Below are positions 1 through 6,921 of a stretch of DNA of 34,668 bases, in pieces. Made by a program: the position numbers and the translations under genes. Source of the stretch: a virus; the IMG/VR virus record IMGVR_UViG_3300048672_000514, positions 1 through 34,668 of that record; one strand, given 5' to 3'. Numbering within the stretch: the stretch's first letter is position 1; every line of letters starts with the position of its first letter. The notes under the pieces are model-generated. The model was not told the origin of the DNA. It ran no database searches and was given only the letters and a program-made list of their open reading frames with translations.

Positions 1-13
1 CCTTTCACCTGCT

Positions 14-170
14 AGATACTCCCAGCTATAGGATAGTATCTTATAGGGTAGGTGTAGGGTGTAAGATACTACTCCCCTTATAGTAGTATCTAGCTCTATA
101 TAGGTATATATCTAATTTTAAAGATACCCCTATACATAAGACACATTTAACTTAGTGGGAGATACTCCCC
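14..170. repeat. GATACT repeat cluster
   Basis: Direct copies of a GATACTCCC-like word lie at 15-23, 65-77 (as GATACTACTCCCC) and 161-170, with a degenerate GATACCCC at 123-130. Inverted AGTATC copies occur at 35-40 and 85-90. AGATACTACT (64-73) and AGTAGTATCT (82-91) form a perfect 10-bp inverted repeat around an 8-base loop. The array could be an operator set, origin iterons or a terminase recognition region; the sequence alone does not decide. Confidence 0.6.
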
Positions 171-229
171 TTACATAAGATAGGGAAACTTACACAAGGT
201 AAGGGGGAGAAACTTAGAAGGGCAACCGC

Positions 230-257
230 TTGACGGGGGAGTGTAGGGGGGTAGAAT
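230..257 (+). promoter_or_regulatory. Rightward sigma70 promoter abutting iterons
   Basis: The -35 box TTGACG (230-235) and -10 box TAGAAT (252-257) each match five of six consensus bases, with a 16-base spacer. The expected start point is about 264, so the 9-bp iterons at 260-294 would lie in the first transcribed bases. Binding of a protein there could block early transcription. The promoter is inferred from sequence only. Confidence 0.55.
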
Positions 258-259
258 GT

Positions 260-294
260 TGGAAATTCTGGAAATTCTGGAAATTCTGGAAATG
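260..294 (+). repeat. 9-bp iterons TGGAAATTC, left set
   Basis: Three exact tandem TGGAAATTC units (260-268, 269-277, 278-286) are followed by a fourth, partial unit TGGAAATG (287-294). The period of nine makes a spurious reading frame with a WKF repeat. A related three-unit array sits in the opposite orientation at 34640-34666. Candidate functions are replication initiator binding, terminase recognition or transcription control. Confidence 0.8.
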
Positions 295-382
295 TTTGGG
301 AAGTTCACCAAAAGGGAACTTTTACAAAGGCAAGCAAAGCATCTTAATTTTGAACTTTCTTGAAAAATATCTCAAAAAGATG

Positions 383-411
383 TTGACAAGGAGAAAGTTA
401 AAAATTAAAAT
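383..411 (+). promoter_or_regulatory. Early sigma70 promoter
   Basis: A perfect -35 box TTGACA (383-388), a 17-base spacer and -10 box TAAAAT (406-411, five of six) make this the best host-type promoter in the left region. Transcription would start near 418, leaving a leader of about 70 bases before the ATG at 489. It probably drives the first gene and those downstream. Confidence 0.8.
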
Positions 412-488
412 AGCTTCACCAACTAAGGGGAAACGAAAGTTTCTAAACTAACCGGAGCGAAAGTTCCACACTCAAAGGAGAAATTAAA

Positions 489-1178
489 ATGAACGCAACC
501 AACACACAAGTGCAAACACAAGCAAAAGTTAAAACTATCACAATTCACGCCGTTGCACGCTTGGCGGGCGCGGAAGAATCCCCTACTCTTTGGTTAGGTC
601 GCGGGCGCAACGGGAAAGAGGCGCGAGACTTGCGCTTGTCTTCACCAATTCCTCGCCTTTCTGAGGATGAGGTATTGGAGTTAGCAGCATCCCAAGGGGC
701 AAAGTTGGCAGAGTTTTTGACCGGACAATTTGAGGATTACATTTATAGCGTGAAAGCGCAACGAATGGTTGTAGGGGATTCGATGCAAGTTGAATTGCCT
801 GCGGGTGAAGAATACGCGCCCTTTATCCTTCATGTTTTAACAGCAGGCGGGCGCACTCGCAAGATGCTCACTCAAGCTTCTATCTTGCAACTGCGCAAGA
901 ATGAGAACTTCCAAACCATGTGGAAAGCATGGGCAGCTTCACAAAACATTGCTGCGAACGTATTTGAAACACGCGCCTTGGACATCTTCCTGAACCCATG
1001 CTATCAAGCTAACCTCACATTTGACGTGGGCATGATGAAAGCATACGAACGCGCCATTTTCCACTTTCGCGGGATTGCTGACAGCATGAAGGGCGAAAGC
1101 CAAGAGAAAAATATCCTCTTAGCTGCAATCGGCGCACTGGAAAGCGCAAACTGGGTAGATTCTTCGGAAGGATTATAA
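489..1178 (+). CDS. Hypothetical early protein, 229 aa
   Basis: I do not recognise the family. The start is set by AAAGGAG at 474-480, eight bases before the ATG. The gene is first behind a near-consensus sigma70 promoter, as expected for an abundant immediate-early protein. The protein is soluble, with no signal peptide or membrane segment, and begins with a polar N/T/Q-rich tail. A central segment (about residues 57-90, with LSEDEVLEL and then FLTGQFEDYIY) has the same layout as a segment of the 236-aa protein at 4837-5547 (LTADAILEM, FLVEVANARIY), so the two may be distant paralogues. That relation is tentative. Confidence 0.85.
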   Translation: MNATNTQVQTQAKVKTITIHAVARLAGAEESPTLWLGRGRNGKEARDLRLSSPIPRLSEDEVLELAASQGAKLAEFLTGQFEDYIYSVKAQRMVVGDSMQVELPAGEEYAPFILHVLTAGGRTRKMLTQASILQLRKNENFQTMWKAWAASQNIAANVFETRALDIFLNPCYQANLTFDVGMMKAYERAIFHFRGIADSMKGESQEKNILLAAIGALESANWVDSSEGL

Positions 1179-1218
1179 CTAGAAAGGAGGCGGAATTTAA
1201 AGGAAAGCAGCAGACTTC

Positions 1219-1258
1219 GTTAGTCTCCATTGGGGACTAACTAGGCAATGTTGCCTAG
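1219..1258 (+). promoter_or_regulatory. Tandem leader hairpins
   Basis: Two stems lie back to back in the gap before the lipoprotein gene. The first is GTTAGTCTCC (1219-1228) with GGGGACTAAC (1232-1241), including one G-U pair. The second is CTAGGCA (1241-1247) with TGCCTAG (1252-1258). No U-run follows, so they are not typical terminators. They may stabilise or mark a processing site in the early mRNA. Similar CTAGGC stems precede other early genes. Confidence 0.6.
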
Positions 1259-1278
1259 CAACTAAAAAGGAAACTAAA

Positions 1279-1434
1279 ATGAAACTCCCAGAATCTTTCG
1301 CTCTTGCTATCATCTTAGCCTTAATTGCTATCCTGCTCACTGGATGCAATGCTACGGAAAAATCCGCAGATTGTAAGTCTAAAAGCGAACGTGCAATTGA
1401 CGTGGCACGCGCAGAGGAAACAGGCACAAAATAA
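1279..1434 (+). CDS. Small lipoprotein, 51 aa
   Basis: The product has a charged start, a hydrophobic stretch (about residues 6-20) and a lipobox ending LLTGC, with the lipidated cysteine at residue 23. The mature peptide would be only about 29 residues, rich in K, E and A, and membrane-anchored. AAAAGGA lies just upstream of the ATG. Known phage lipoproteins of this size include superinfection-exclusion proteins (such as T5 Llp) and outer-membrane spanins (Rz1). Its early-operon position and lack of proline favour the first role, but that is inference. Confidence 0.7.
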   Translation: MKLPESFALAIILALIAILLTGCNATEKSADCKSKSERAIDVARAEETGTK

Positions 1435-1496
1435 GAAACAAGGCGCAGCATTCTAAAAAGGATGCTGCCATCAGCCAAAGAAAGGAAACTTAACCA

Positions 1497-1589
1497 ATGA
1501 ATGCTACTATCTTAACAATCGAGGGCTTGACTTTTCAAGCCAATTGTGATACCTTATTGCTTTTGTGGGTAATGGGATACATTACATAA
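1497..1589 (+). CDS. Small hypothetical protein, 30 aa
   Basis: A 30-codon frame follows an AAAGGAAA ribosome site about ten bases upstream of the ATG. The peptide has a hydrophobic C-terminal half (about residues 17-30, LLLLW and VMGYI), so it could sit in a membrane. It lies between the lipoprotein gene and the first cysteine-rich gene, filling an otherwise empty gap. The short length leaves real doubt that it is translated. Confidence 0.4.
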   Translation: MNATILTIEGLTFQANCDTLLLLWVMGYIT

Positions 1590-1590
1590 A

Positions 1591-1610
1591 CTAGGCAGTC
1601 TCAAGCCTAG
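1591..1610 (+). promoter_or_regulatory. Leader hairpin CTAGGC/GCCTAG
   Basis: A six-base-pair stem (CTAGGC 1591-1596, GCCTAG 1605-1610, eight-base loop) stands just before the AAAGGAGG ribosome site of the next gene. The stem sequence matches the second hairpin at 1241-1258, so it looks like a repeated mRNA element of the early operon. Confidence 0.5.
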
Positions 1611-1641
1611 GAAACTTGAAACCTAAAAGGAGGAACTCAAA

Positions 1642-2028
1642 ATGACACAGATATATGAATCCCCCCAAGAGGCACTAGAAAAGGCGATTAAGATTTGGCA
1701 ACTTTTGGCAAGCGGTAAAGTTCTCTATAAAGAGGATGCTTACAATTTACTTTCCTTGCCAATGGATAAAGGAAATTGCCCATGCTGTCAGTACGATGCA
1801 CAATTTTTGCCTAGCGGCAAGCACCATTGCTGCGATAATTGCCCTGTTAAAGATTGGGGAAGCGGGGAAAGCCACTGTTTAAAACCTAAAAGCACCTATG
1901 CAAAATGGCGTAGCAGTGATTATAGCGTAAGAGCCTACAAAGCGGCGGAAGTGTTAGTCATTCTAATACGTGCGTTAGAATCCTATGATAAGAAAGAAGG
2001 AGAAAGCAATGGAAAACCTGAAAATTAA
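1642..2028 (+). CDS. Cysteine-rich CPCCQ/DWG family protein, copy 1
   Basis: This 128-aa protein is one of three paralogues in the window (the others are at 6129-6521 and 6514-6921). Shared parts are an N-terminal helix of the type PQEALEKAIKIW (residues 8-19), a CPCCQ knuckle (C46, C48, C49), a second knuckle C64-x2-C67 followed by PVKDWG, and a closing C79 in DWGxGxxxC. The C-terminus is a helix around residues 100-115. The spaced cysteines suggest a structural zinc site; no enzymatic residues are evident. AAAGGAGG sets the start. The function is unknown; an early regulator or host-interaction protein is plausible. Confidence 0.85.
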   Translation: MTQIYESPQEALEKAIKIWQLLASGKVLYKEDAYNLLSLPMDKGNCPCCQYDAQFLPSGKHHCCDNCPVKDWGSGESHCLKPKSTYAKWRSSDYSVRAYKAAEVLVILIRALESYDKKEGESNGKPEN

Positions 2029-2215
2029 AATTGTGCGAGGGGCTGAAAGATTCGCCCTTCCCCTTTTATGTATCTGTGGCTTCCTCTTGATGGGCTACAT
2101 GGAAAAGCAAGCCCTCGATTCTAAAGAGGCTGCTATCATGGCGGCGCAAGCGGCGAAAGCTGCTGCGCAAGCCGCAACTAAACCTAAAGACACATACATC
2201 TTTCAATGTAAATAA
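2009..2215 (+). CDS. Single-pass membrane protein, 68 aa
   Basis: The start at 2009 follows AAGGAG by five to seven bases and lies inside the end of the upstream gene. The N-terminus is basic (KIKIVRGAER), followed by one transmembrane segment (about residues 15-31), then an A/K/Q-rich tail that would lie in the periplasm and ends with a lone cysteine. The layout fits an inner-membrane peptide inserted N-in. It could be a host inhibitor, an exclusion factor or a diverged lysis protein; no family was recognised. Confidence 0.7.
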   Translation: MENLKIKIVRGAERFALPLLCICGFLLMGYMEKQALDSKEAAIMAAQAAKAAAQAATKPKDTYIFQCK

Positions 2216-2264
2216 TCGGCTAGGCTAGAATCTAGCATAATCTAAATCCAGTAAGGAGAATATG

Positions 2265-3851
2265 ATGCAAGTATTAAATTGGAATGAAGAACAGCAGCAA
2301 GCAATTGAAGCTTGCTCTGCTGGTAGCAGCGTAGTTATCACTGGCAGTGGCGGCACAGGTAAGACCACCCTAATGAAAGAAGCGGTGCGCCGTTGTACAA
2401 CAGCAGAATGGATGCCGCGAATCTCAAGAGCTACTAAAGTGCTGCGCGCTGGGGAAGCTGGAATCGTCGTAGTTTCCTACACTCGCACCGCCGTGAATAA
2501 TATCCGCGAAAAACTGGAAGGTGCTGCTACCTGTAGCACAATTCACGCACTGCTGGAATTTCAGCCTACGGAGATTGACGTGCCAACTAAGGATGGCGGC
2601 TGGAAAAAGTCCCGTGTTTTCATGCCAGCAAGGGATGCTATGAATCCACTCCCAAAAGAACTGCGCACGATTGTAATCGACGAAGCTGGCATCGTAAGTC
2701 TTGACCTCTTCGCAAAATTACTGGATGCTTTGCCTAACCCCGACAATGTACAGTTCATTTGCTTGGGAGACTTAGCGCAGCTGACTCCGCCTTATGACCA
2801 TAGCATCTTAGGCTTCACCTTAAATCATCGTAAGGTTGTGGAACTTACGAAGGTTTATCGTCAGGCGTTGCAATCACCTATCTTGCGGTTTGCATTGCAA
2901 ATTAAGGATGGGCAAACTTGGGGAAGCAATCAGTTCGCTAGTATCTGTGAGGATGGTGAACATGGTAGCATGACTGTTAAAGCACTACCAGCAAACATGG
3001 ATGAATTTGTTTGCGCAGAAGCGGCAGGTCGCTACCTGCAAAAAGAGTGGGAGGCAGGTCGCTACGCGGAGCATGAAACAATTGTTATCTGCCCATTCGG
3101 GGACACTGCTGCCAGCAAGCATCCAGAACTCAAGTTCTCTGCTCGTAATCTCAATGTTAGTATCGCACAATTTCTGGGGGATGCTCGCAGCGCAGAAATC
3201 TGGGAAGTTCGCACCGGATTCCGCAACCTCTACTTAGCGGTAGGGGACAGAGTCCTGATTGACAAGGAGCGCGGAATTATTCGCAGCATCTCCCCGAATC
3301 GCTTGTATGGTGGTACGCCTCCACAAGCTCCTAGCAAGTTCCTCACTCGTAAGGGATTCTTGCCAACGGAGCACCGTAAGGGTGCGACGTATCTGAGTGT
3401 AGATGATATGCTCCATGAAATGCCAGATAGCAGCAACATGGTTCGTGCTGCCAGCGCAGTCGTTGAAGTAGAAATGGATGACGGGGAACTGGTAATTTTG
3501 AAGAACGCAGGAGACTTCACTGAAGCTAAGTTCTCTTTGGGATATGCGATTACAGCATACAAATCCCAAGGACAAGAATGGGAACGGGTTTACATCTTTA
3601 CCCACAAAGCACATTCTATGATGGCAACACGGGAGTTTTATTACACTGCTGTCACTCGTGCTAAGAGACATTGCACGCTGCTTTGTGAACCTACTCACCT
3701 CTTTAAGATGAAGCAAGAGGTAGCAGGTAAAACATGGCAAGAGAAAGCAGCATACTTCCAGCAACGAAGCTTTCAAGAATCTTTATTGCGCTTCCCAGAT
3801 GTGAAGTTATGGCTGGCGGAAGGTTCTATCGAAGAAGAAGGAGGAAATTAA
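2265..3851 (+). CDS. SF1 (RecD/Dda-like) DNA helicase
   Basis: This ATP-driven helicase probably acts in phage DNA replication or recombination. With the start at 2265 it is 528 aa. Visible SF1 motifs are Walker A GSGGTGKTT (K33), motif II DEAG (D139-E140), motif III LGDLAQLTPP (near D169), motif IV in ELTKVYRQ, motif V in AYKSQGQE (near K433) and motif VI AVTRAKR (R465). The order and wording match the SF1B RecD/Dda type better than UvrD. Two ATGs are adjacent (2262 and 2265); the AAGGAG at 2253-2258 is better spaced for the second. It is one base upstream of the next gene. It lies far from the other replication genes, in the early block. Confidence 0.9.
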   Translation: MQVLNWNEEQQQAIEACSAGSSVVITGSGGTGKTTLMKEAVRRCTTAEWMPRISRATKVLRAGEAGIVVVSYTRTAVNNIREKLEGAATCSTIHALLEFQPTEIDVPTKDGGWKKSRVFMPARDAMNPLPKELRTIVIDEAGIVSLDLFAKLLDALPNPDNVQFICLGDLAQLTPPYDHSILGFTLNHRKVVELTKVYRQALQSPILRFALQIKDGQTWGSNQFASICEDGEHGSMTVKALPANMDEFVCAEAAGRYLQKEWEAGRYAEHETIVICPFGDTAASKHPELKFSARNLNVSIAQFLGDARSAEIWEVRTGFRNLYLAVGDRVLIDKERGIIRSISPNRLYGGTPPQAPSKFLTRKGFLPTEHRKGATYLSVDDMLHEMPDSSNMVRAASAVVEVEMDDGELVILKNAGDFTEAKFSLGYAITAYKSQGQEWERVYIFTHKAHSMMATREFYYTAVTRAKRHCTLLCEPTHLFKMKQEVAGKTWQEKAAYFQQRSFQESLLRFPDVKLWLAEGSIEEEGGN

Positions 3852-3852
3852 A

Positions 3853-4701
3853 ATGCAAGCAATCTGCCCTAAGAGTGGAGCAACTCTGTTTATTTCTCCC
3901 CGCATGGAACGCTGGGCGGTAAATGTCCTGCACCCACTCTTCTACACTTCCTTAGAAGACCGCGTTAATTTGGTATTAACTGAGTGGACTCCTGCTGCCA
4001 GCACCGAGGATAAGCTCCTTATGTTCGTAGCTTTGGCAGACTGTTTGCACCTGATTGACTGGCACGAAGGCTGCCCTGCGAAGGCAACCTTATGGAGCAT
4101 GGAAATTGCAATCCCTTCCCTGCTGAAGTTAGCAGCATTACCTAAGCCAGTAGAAAACTTACCACGCGTTTCTGCTAGTGAAGCATCCAGCATGAAGTCT
4201 ATGCTAGATGAAGTCTTCGCAAACCTTGACCAAATCAAGGTAGCAGATTGGTTAGCTGCGAAACGGGAAAGGCTGGAAGTAGCAGCAACACAATTGGTAG
4301 CAAGAGAAGGGAAAGAGAAACGCTTGCTGCGAGTTGTTGCACAGTGGGCGTTAGAAATGACTCGCCCTTTGTTTGCTGGTGAAGGAGTTGTACCAGCTAC
4401 GGAACAACTCTGGCTGGAAATCTTACAAACCCCTGCGTCTGCTGTGAAAGCAGCAAACTGGGAAATTACAGATGTTCAAGAGTTGCAAGAGTTCATGCTT
4501 GCCAATCTGCCGATTGACTCTAAAATTTCCTTAGAAGTTCACAATCATTTGGAAACCTTAACTAAGGTAAACATCATCGAATCTATCGGGATTCCCTTAG
4601 TTATGGTTAAACCTAAGACTACGCCGAAACCTGTGCGTGAGTCTTTCCCAGATACAATCAGCTATGCACGTGCCTTAGCAGCATGGCACACGAATGGCTG
4701 A
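3853..4701 (+). CDS. Hypothetical protein, 282 aa
   Basis: The gene starts one base after the helicase stop and has AAGGAGG eight bases before its ATG, so the two are almost certainly co-expressed. The protein is mainly helical and soluble, with a charged coiled stretch near residues 140-160 (AAKRERLEVA and neighbouring residues). I see no nucleotide-binding, zinc or DNA-binding motif. Its pairing with the helicase suggests a replication accessory such as a helicase loader, but nothing in the sequence proves this. Confidence 0.85.
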   Translation: MQAICPKSGATLFISPRMERWAVNVLHPLFYTSLEDRVNLVLTEWTPAASTEDKLLMFVALADCLHLIDWHEGCPAKATLWSMEIAIPSLLKLAALPKPVENLPRVSASEASSMKSMLDEVFANLDQIKVADWLAAKRERLEVAATQLVAREGKEKRLLRVVAQWALEMTRPLFAGEGVVPATEQLWLEILQTPASAVKAANWEITDVQELQEFMLANLPIDSKISLEVHNHLETLTKVNIIESIGIPLVMVKPKTTPKPVRESFPDTISYARALAAWHTNG

Positions 4702-4721
4702 AAGTAGCAAGTTAAAGGTAC

Positions 4722-4786
4722 TTGACAAAAACCTGAAACTGTAGTAAAGTGCGCATCACTGGCTGAGGGAAATAACAACAAGCCAG
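4722..4786 (+). promoter_or_regulatory. Sigma70 promoter and structured leader
   Basis: A perfect -35 TTGACA (4722-4727), 17-base spacer and -10 TAAAGT (4745-4750, four of six) sit in the gap after the 282-aa gene. Transcription would start near 4757. The leader of about 80 bases begins with a CTGGCT/AGCCAG stem (4759-4764 with 4781-4786). It gives the 236-aa gene its own promoter inside the early block. Confidence 0.7.
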
Positions 4787-4836
4787 ATTCTTAAATCTTG
4801 CTCAGTATGAGCTAATTAACTAAGGAATCTTTCATC

Positions 4837-5547
4837 ATGGAAAACACAACCAACACACAAACAACTTCCGCAACTCAAAAATGCCTGCTGCACTTCAAAG
4901 CATCTTCTGCTGTCAGCTTCTCCGCAGAGGAAGCTGAAACCCGCAAAGCTGCTGGCTGGACTCAAAACGATAAGGGCTACTGGAAACGCCCTTCCGTTGA
5001 AGTTGAACTGCCTGCGCTGACAGCAGATGCAATCTTGGAAATGTTGGCAGAAGCATCTGAATCCAGCAAGTTCTTGGTTGAAGTTGCAAATGCTCGTATC
5101 TATGAAGCTGCACGTTTGGCAATTGCGGCTGAATTGGCGACCAACCCTGTTGCTGACATCAAAGAAATTGTTGCTCGCAGCCCTCTGGATTGGCAATCTC
5201 TGGCTGCTGACTTCTTCACCCAAGCAGCAGAAACCAAACGTACTGGCATCACTAAGGAAACTTGGGAAGCATTTGCACAAGATTACGTGCAAGTCATGTT
5301 CCAACATCCTTCGCAAGTTAAGGCAGACAATACCTTCAAACCAATTGAAACTATCCAACTGCAAGCTGCCCACTTGCAAGCGAAGTTTGCAAACTGCAAA
5401 GGCAACACAAACACTGTCAGTCTGTTGCGCCAATTCTTGGCTACATGGTACGAAGCAACTCCGAACCAAACAGACTACACTGCTTGCTTCTTGGCACTGG
5501 ACGCACTGGCAGGCAAATACGCAGCAGCGGCTACCCAAGAGCTGTAA
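4837..5547 (+). CDS. Hypothetical protein, 236 aa
   Basis: The family is not recognised. The protein is Ala/Glu-rich, mostly helical and soluble, with a polar N/T/Q tail. Codon choice looks regular and unlike its neighbours in its heavy use of GCA, GAA and AAA codons, which fits high expression from the private promoter at 4722-4750. The start has only a modest AAGGA site ten bases upstream. Residues about 65-90 resemble in spacing the centre of the 229-aa early protein at 489-1178, so they may share ancestry. A long opposite-strand frame here is a shadow. Confidence 0.85.
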   Translation: MENTTNTQTTSATQKCLLHFKASSAVSFSAEEAETRKAAGWTQNDKGYWKRPSVEVELPALTADAILEMLAEASESSKFLVEVANARIYEAARLAIAAELATNPVADIKEIVARSPLDWQSLAADFFTQAAETKRTGITKETWEAFAQDYVQVMFQHPSQVKADNTFKPIETIQLQAAHLQAKFANCKGNTNTVSLLRQFLATWYEATPNQTDYTACFLALDALAGKYAAAATQEL

Positions 5548-5570
5548 GCATAACTTGAGTTAGTGTTTCT

Positions 5571-5662
5571 AAGTAGCATCCGTAGTGGGTGCTACTTAAT
5601 TAACATTAAGAATTAACATTAAGAATTATAGGTTCGCAGCTACCTAAGACGCTGCAAAGGAG
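5571..5662 (+). promoter_or_regulatory. Leader module, copy 1
   Basis: A strong 11-bp hairpin with one G-U pair (5571-5581 with 5587-5597) is followed by two direct copies of AATTAACATTAAG (5598-5610, 5611-5623), then TATAGG (5627-5632), a small stem GCAGC/GCTGC (5636-5640 with 5651-5655) and the AAAGGAG ribosome site. The same parts in the same order recur at 8528-8606. The first hairpin may terminate or process upstream mRNA; the AT-rich word may be a promoter. See the related finding. Confidence 0.65.
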
Positions 5663-5670
5663 AAGTTATC

Positions 5671-6114
5671 ATGTATAAAGAAGGAGACTATGTTGTTCTT
5701 GCATTCACTCCGTTGGATAGAATGACAAGAACATTTGCGAAACAGCCACTGCGGCAGCATCCTATGAGAGTTTTGCGCTACTACCCTGCATACAATATAG
5801 GGAATTTGCTTGTCTTTGTACCTGAGCCTATCATTAAGGGCGGTTTAGGTTTGTACGCGCACGAGTCCTGCTGCCTTCCTGCATATGACACTGGGCGCAA
5901 ATTGAAAGCATCAGAACTTGCAGATGGAACGTATCAAATCGAGTGGGATAGCCATGAAACCCGTGCTTCTTATGTCGCATTGCGCAAATGTTCTGCTGGT
6001 GGGTATTATGTCAGCAATGAAAGCAAACAAACTTTGCAGACTTTCTCTACACTGAAAGCAGCGCAAGCTGCTTATGCAGAGCAAGTAGCAGAGCAGCGTA
6101 AACTTCCCTTCTAG
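5671..6114 (+). CDS. Hypothetical protein, 147 aa
   Basis: I do not recognise this protein. It has a beta-rich N-terminal half that opens with a KEGDYVV turn typical of small SH3-like or OB-like barrels, and a C-terminal half with alternating strands and a final helix (about residues 125-145). There is no membrane segment and no conserved cysteine pattern. It is the first gene behind leader module copy 1, with AAAGGAG nine to ten bases ahead of its ATG. It heads a run of small overlapping genes. Confidence 0.8.
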   Translation: MYKEGDYVVLAFTPLDRMTRTFAKQPLRQHPMRVLRYYPAYNIGNLLVFVPEPIIKGGLGLYAHESCCLPAYDTGRKLKASELADGTYQIEWDSHETRASYVALRKCSAGGYYVSNESKQTLQTFSTLKAAQAAYAEQVAEQRKLPF

Positions 6115-6128
6115 CTGAGGAGATAGAC

Positions 6129-6521
6129 ATGAAACCAACTTACGCAACTCCTCAAGAAGCTATCAAGAAAGCAATCAAAATCTGGGAAGTTATTGCAAGC
6201 CCAGAAGTAAGAGAAACTATCCCGCAGATGCACAAGCTTGCAGCTTATGTGCATCTTGAGCTTCCTGAGACAGACTTACACGACTGTCCTTGCTGCCAGT
6301 TTGCGGAAGAAGAAAGTAAAGAAACAAATAAACTTTTGTGCGAATGCTGCCCAGTGAAAGATTGGGGGAATGGCGAGATTTCATGCTGCAGACAAGGGTC
6401 TGCCTACAATGCTTGGTGCATCGCATCTTACGAAAATGATTTGGCTGAATCCGCAGCAGTGGTGGAAGTGCTGAAGGCAGCTCTTGCAACTTATGAGAAA
6501 GGAGAACCTGATAATGAGTAA
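6129..6521 (+). CDS. Cysteine-rich CPCCQ/DWG family protein, copy 2
   Basis: This 130-aa protein repeats the family layout: TPQEAIKKAIKIW (residues 7-19), CPCCQF (C53, C55, C56), C71-x2-C74 then PVKDWG, and C86 in DWGxGxxxC. It has an extra insert of about ten residues before the first knuckle and an extra cysteine after C86. A pair of zinc knuckles is the simplest reading. It overlaps the third copy by eight bases, so these two arose by local duplication, while copy 1 is about 4 kb upstream. Confidence 0.85.
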   Translation: MKPTYATPQEAIKKAIKIWEVIASPEVRETIPQMHKLAAYVHLELPETDLHDCPCCQFAEEESKETNKLLCECCPVKDWGNGEISCCRQGSAYNAWCIASYENDLAESAAVVEVLKAALATYEKGEPDNE

Positions 6522-6921
6522 ATACAGTTCACCTACCTATGCCCTTAAAAAGGCAATCATCATTTGGAAAGTGATTGCAGCAGGTAAAGCACGGGAGAAA
6601 GCTGAAGCCTACACTGCTTTAGGAATCACATTCATTGACAGAAGTTATTGTCCCTGCTGCCAGTTTGCAGCAGATGCAAGGGATGCAATCATAGGGAAGG
6701 CTGAGGAAGCAATGTGTGATTTCTGCCCCGTGGAAGATTGGGGCGATGGCTCACAGCAATGCTTAGATTTATACCCTAAAATTTCATTCTACAGAGAATA
6801 CAGGGAAGCTGTCTGTGCTGAGGATAAGGATGCAATAGCTGAGGCGGCAGCTAAAGTAGTAGCTACGCTGGAAGCAGCTCTTGCAACTTACCGGCAGGCA
6901 GATAAGGAGAAACTAAAATGA
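6514..6921 (+). CDS. Cysteine-rich CPCCQ/DWG family protein, copy 3
   Basis: The ATG at 6514 is preceded by AAAGGAG at 6498-6504 and gives 135 aa; an upstream TTG in the same frame is less likely. Family features are ALKKAIIIW (residues 10-18), CPCCQF (C46, C48, C49), C68-x2-C71 with PVEDWG, and C83 in DWGxGxxxC. It is more acidic than the other copies, and K becomes E in the PVxDWG word. It shares an ATGA overlap with the next gene, so translation is probably coupled. Confidence 0.85.
   Translation: MSKYSSPTYALKKAIIIWKVIAAGKAREKAEAYTALGITFIDRSYCPCCQFAADARDAIIGKAEEAMCDFCPVEDWGDGSQQCLDLYPKISFYREYREAVCAEDKDAIAEAAAKVVATLEAALATYRQADKEKLK

Larger units (their letters stand above)
1..488. other. 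Left non-coding control region
   Basis: This 488-base stretch has no convincing gene. It holds a cluster of GATACT-type repeats (14-170), two rightward sigma70 promoters (230-257 and 383-411), a block of four 9-bp TGGAAATTC-type iterons (260-294) and a 5' leader before the first gene. The first 180 bases are rich in A/T and in TATAGG and AGATACT words. Together with the 34152-34668 stretch it would form one divergent control region if the genome is circular or was cut at an arbitrary point. Confidence 0.8.

Noticed and set aside
14-170. GATACT cluster as a CRISPR array
   Set aside because: The repeats are short, differ in spacing and orientation, and there are no spacers of equal length and no cas genes.
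230-451. 73-aa frame with a WKF repeat on the + strand
   Set aside because: The repeat is simply the 9-bp iteron array read in frame; the frame starts at a TTG inside a promoter -35 box and lacks a ribosome site.
1279-1434. Lipoprotein as an Rz1 spanin
   Set aside because: It is not nested in an Rz gene, is not proline-rich and lies in the early operon; kept only as a weak alternative.
1527-1555. TTGACT box as a promoter upstream of 1642
   Set aside because: The matching -10 (TACCTT) is poor and the site lies inside a small frame; not convincing.
3234-3776. Antisense frames opposite the helicase
   Set aside because: No ribosome site, low-complexity shadow composition, and the helicase motifs span the same DNA.
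4816-5538. Long Cys-rich frame opposite the 236-aa gene
   Set aside because: It mirrors a well-supported gene with promoter and ribosome site; its composition is that of an antisense shadow.
5598-5632. Module as a true T3/T7-type promoter
   Set aside because: Only two copies, no match to the full consensus and no single-subunit RNA polymerase in the window; retained as a finding without that claim.
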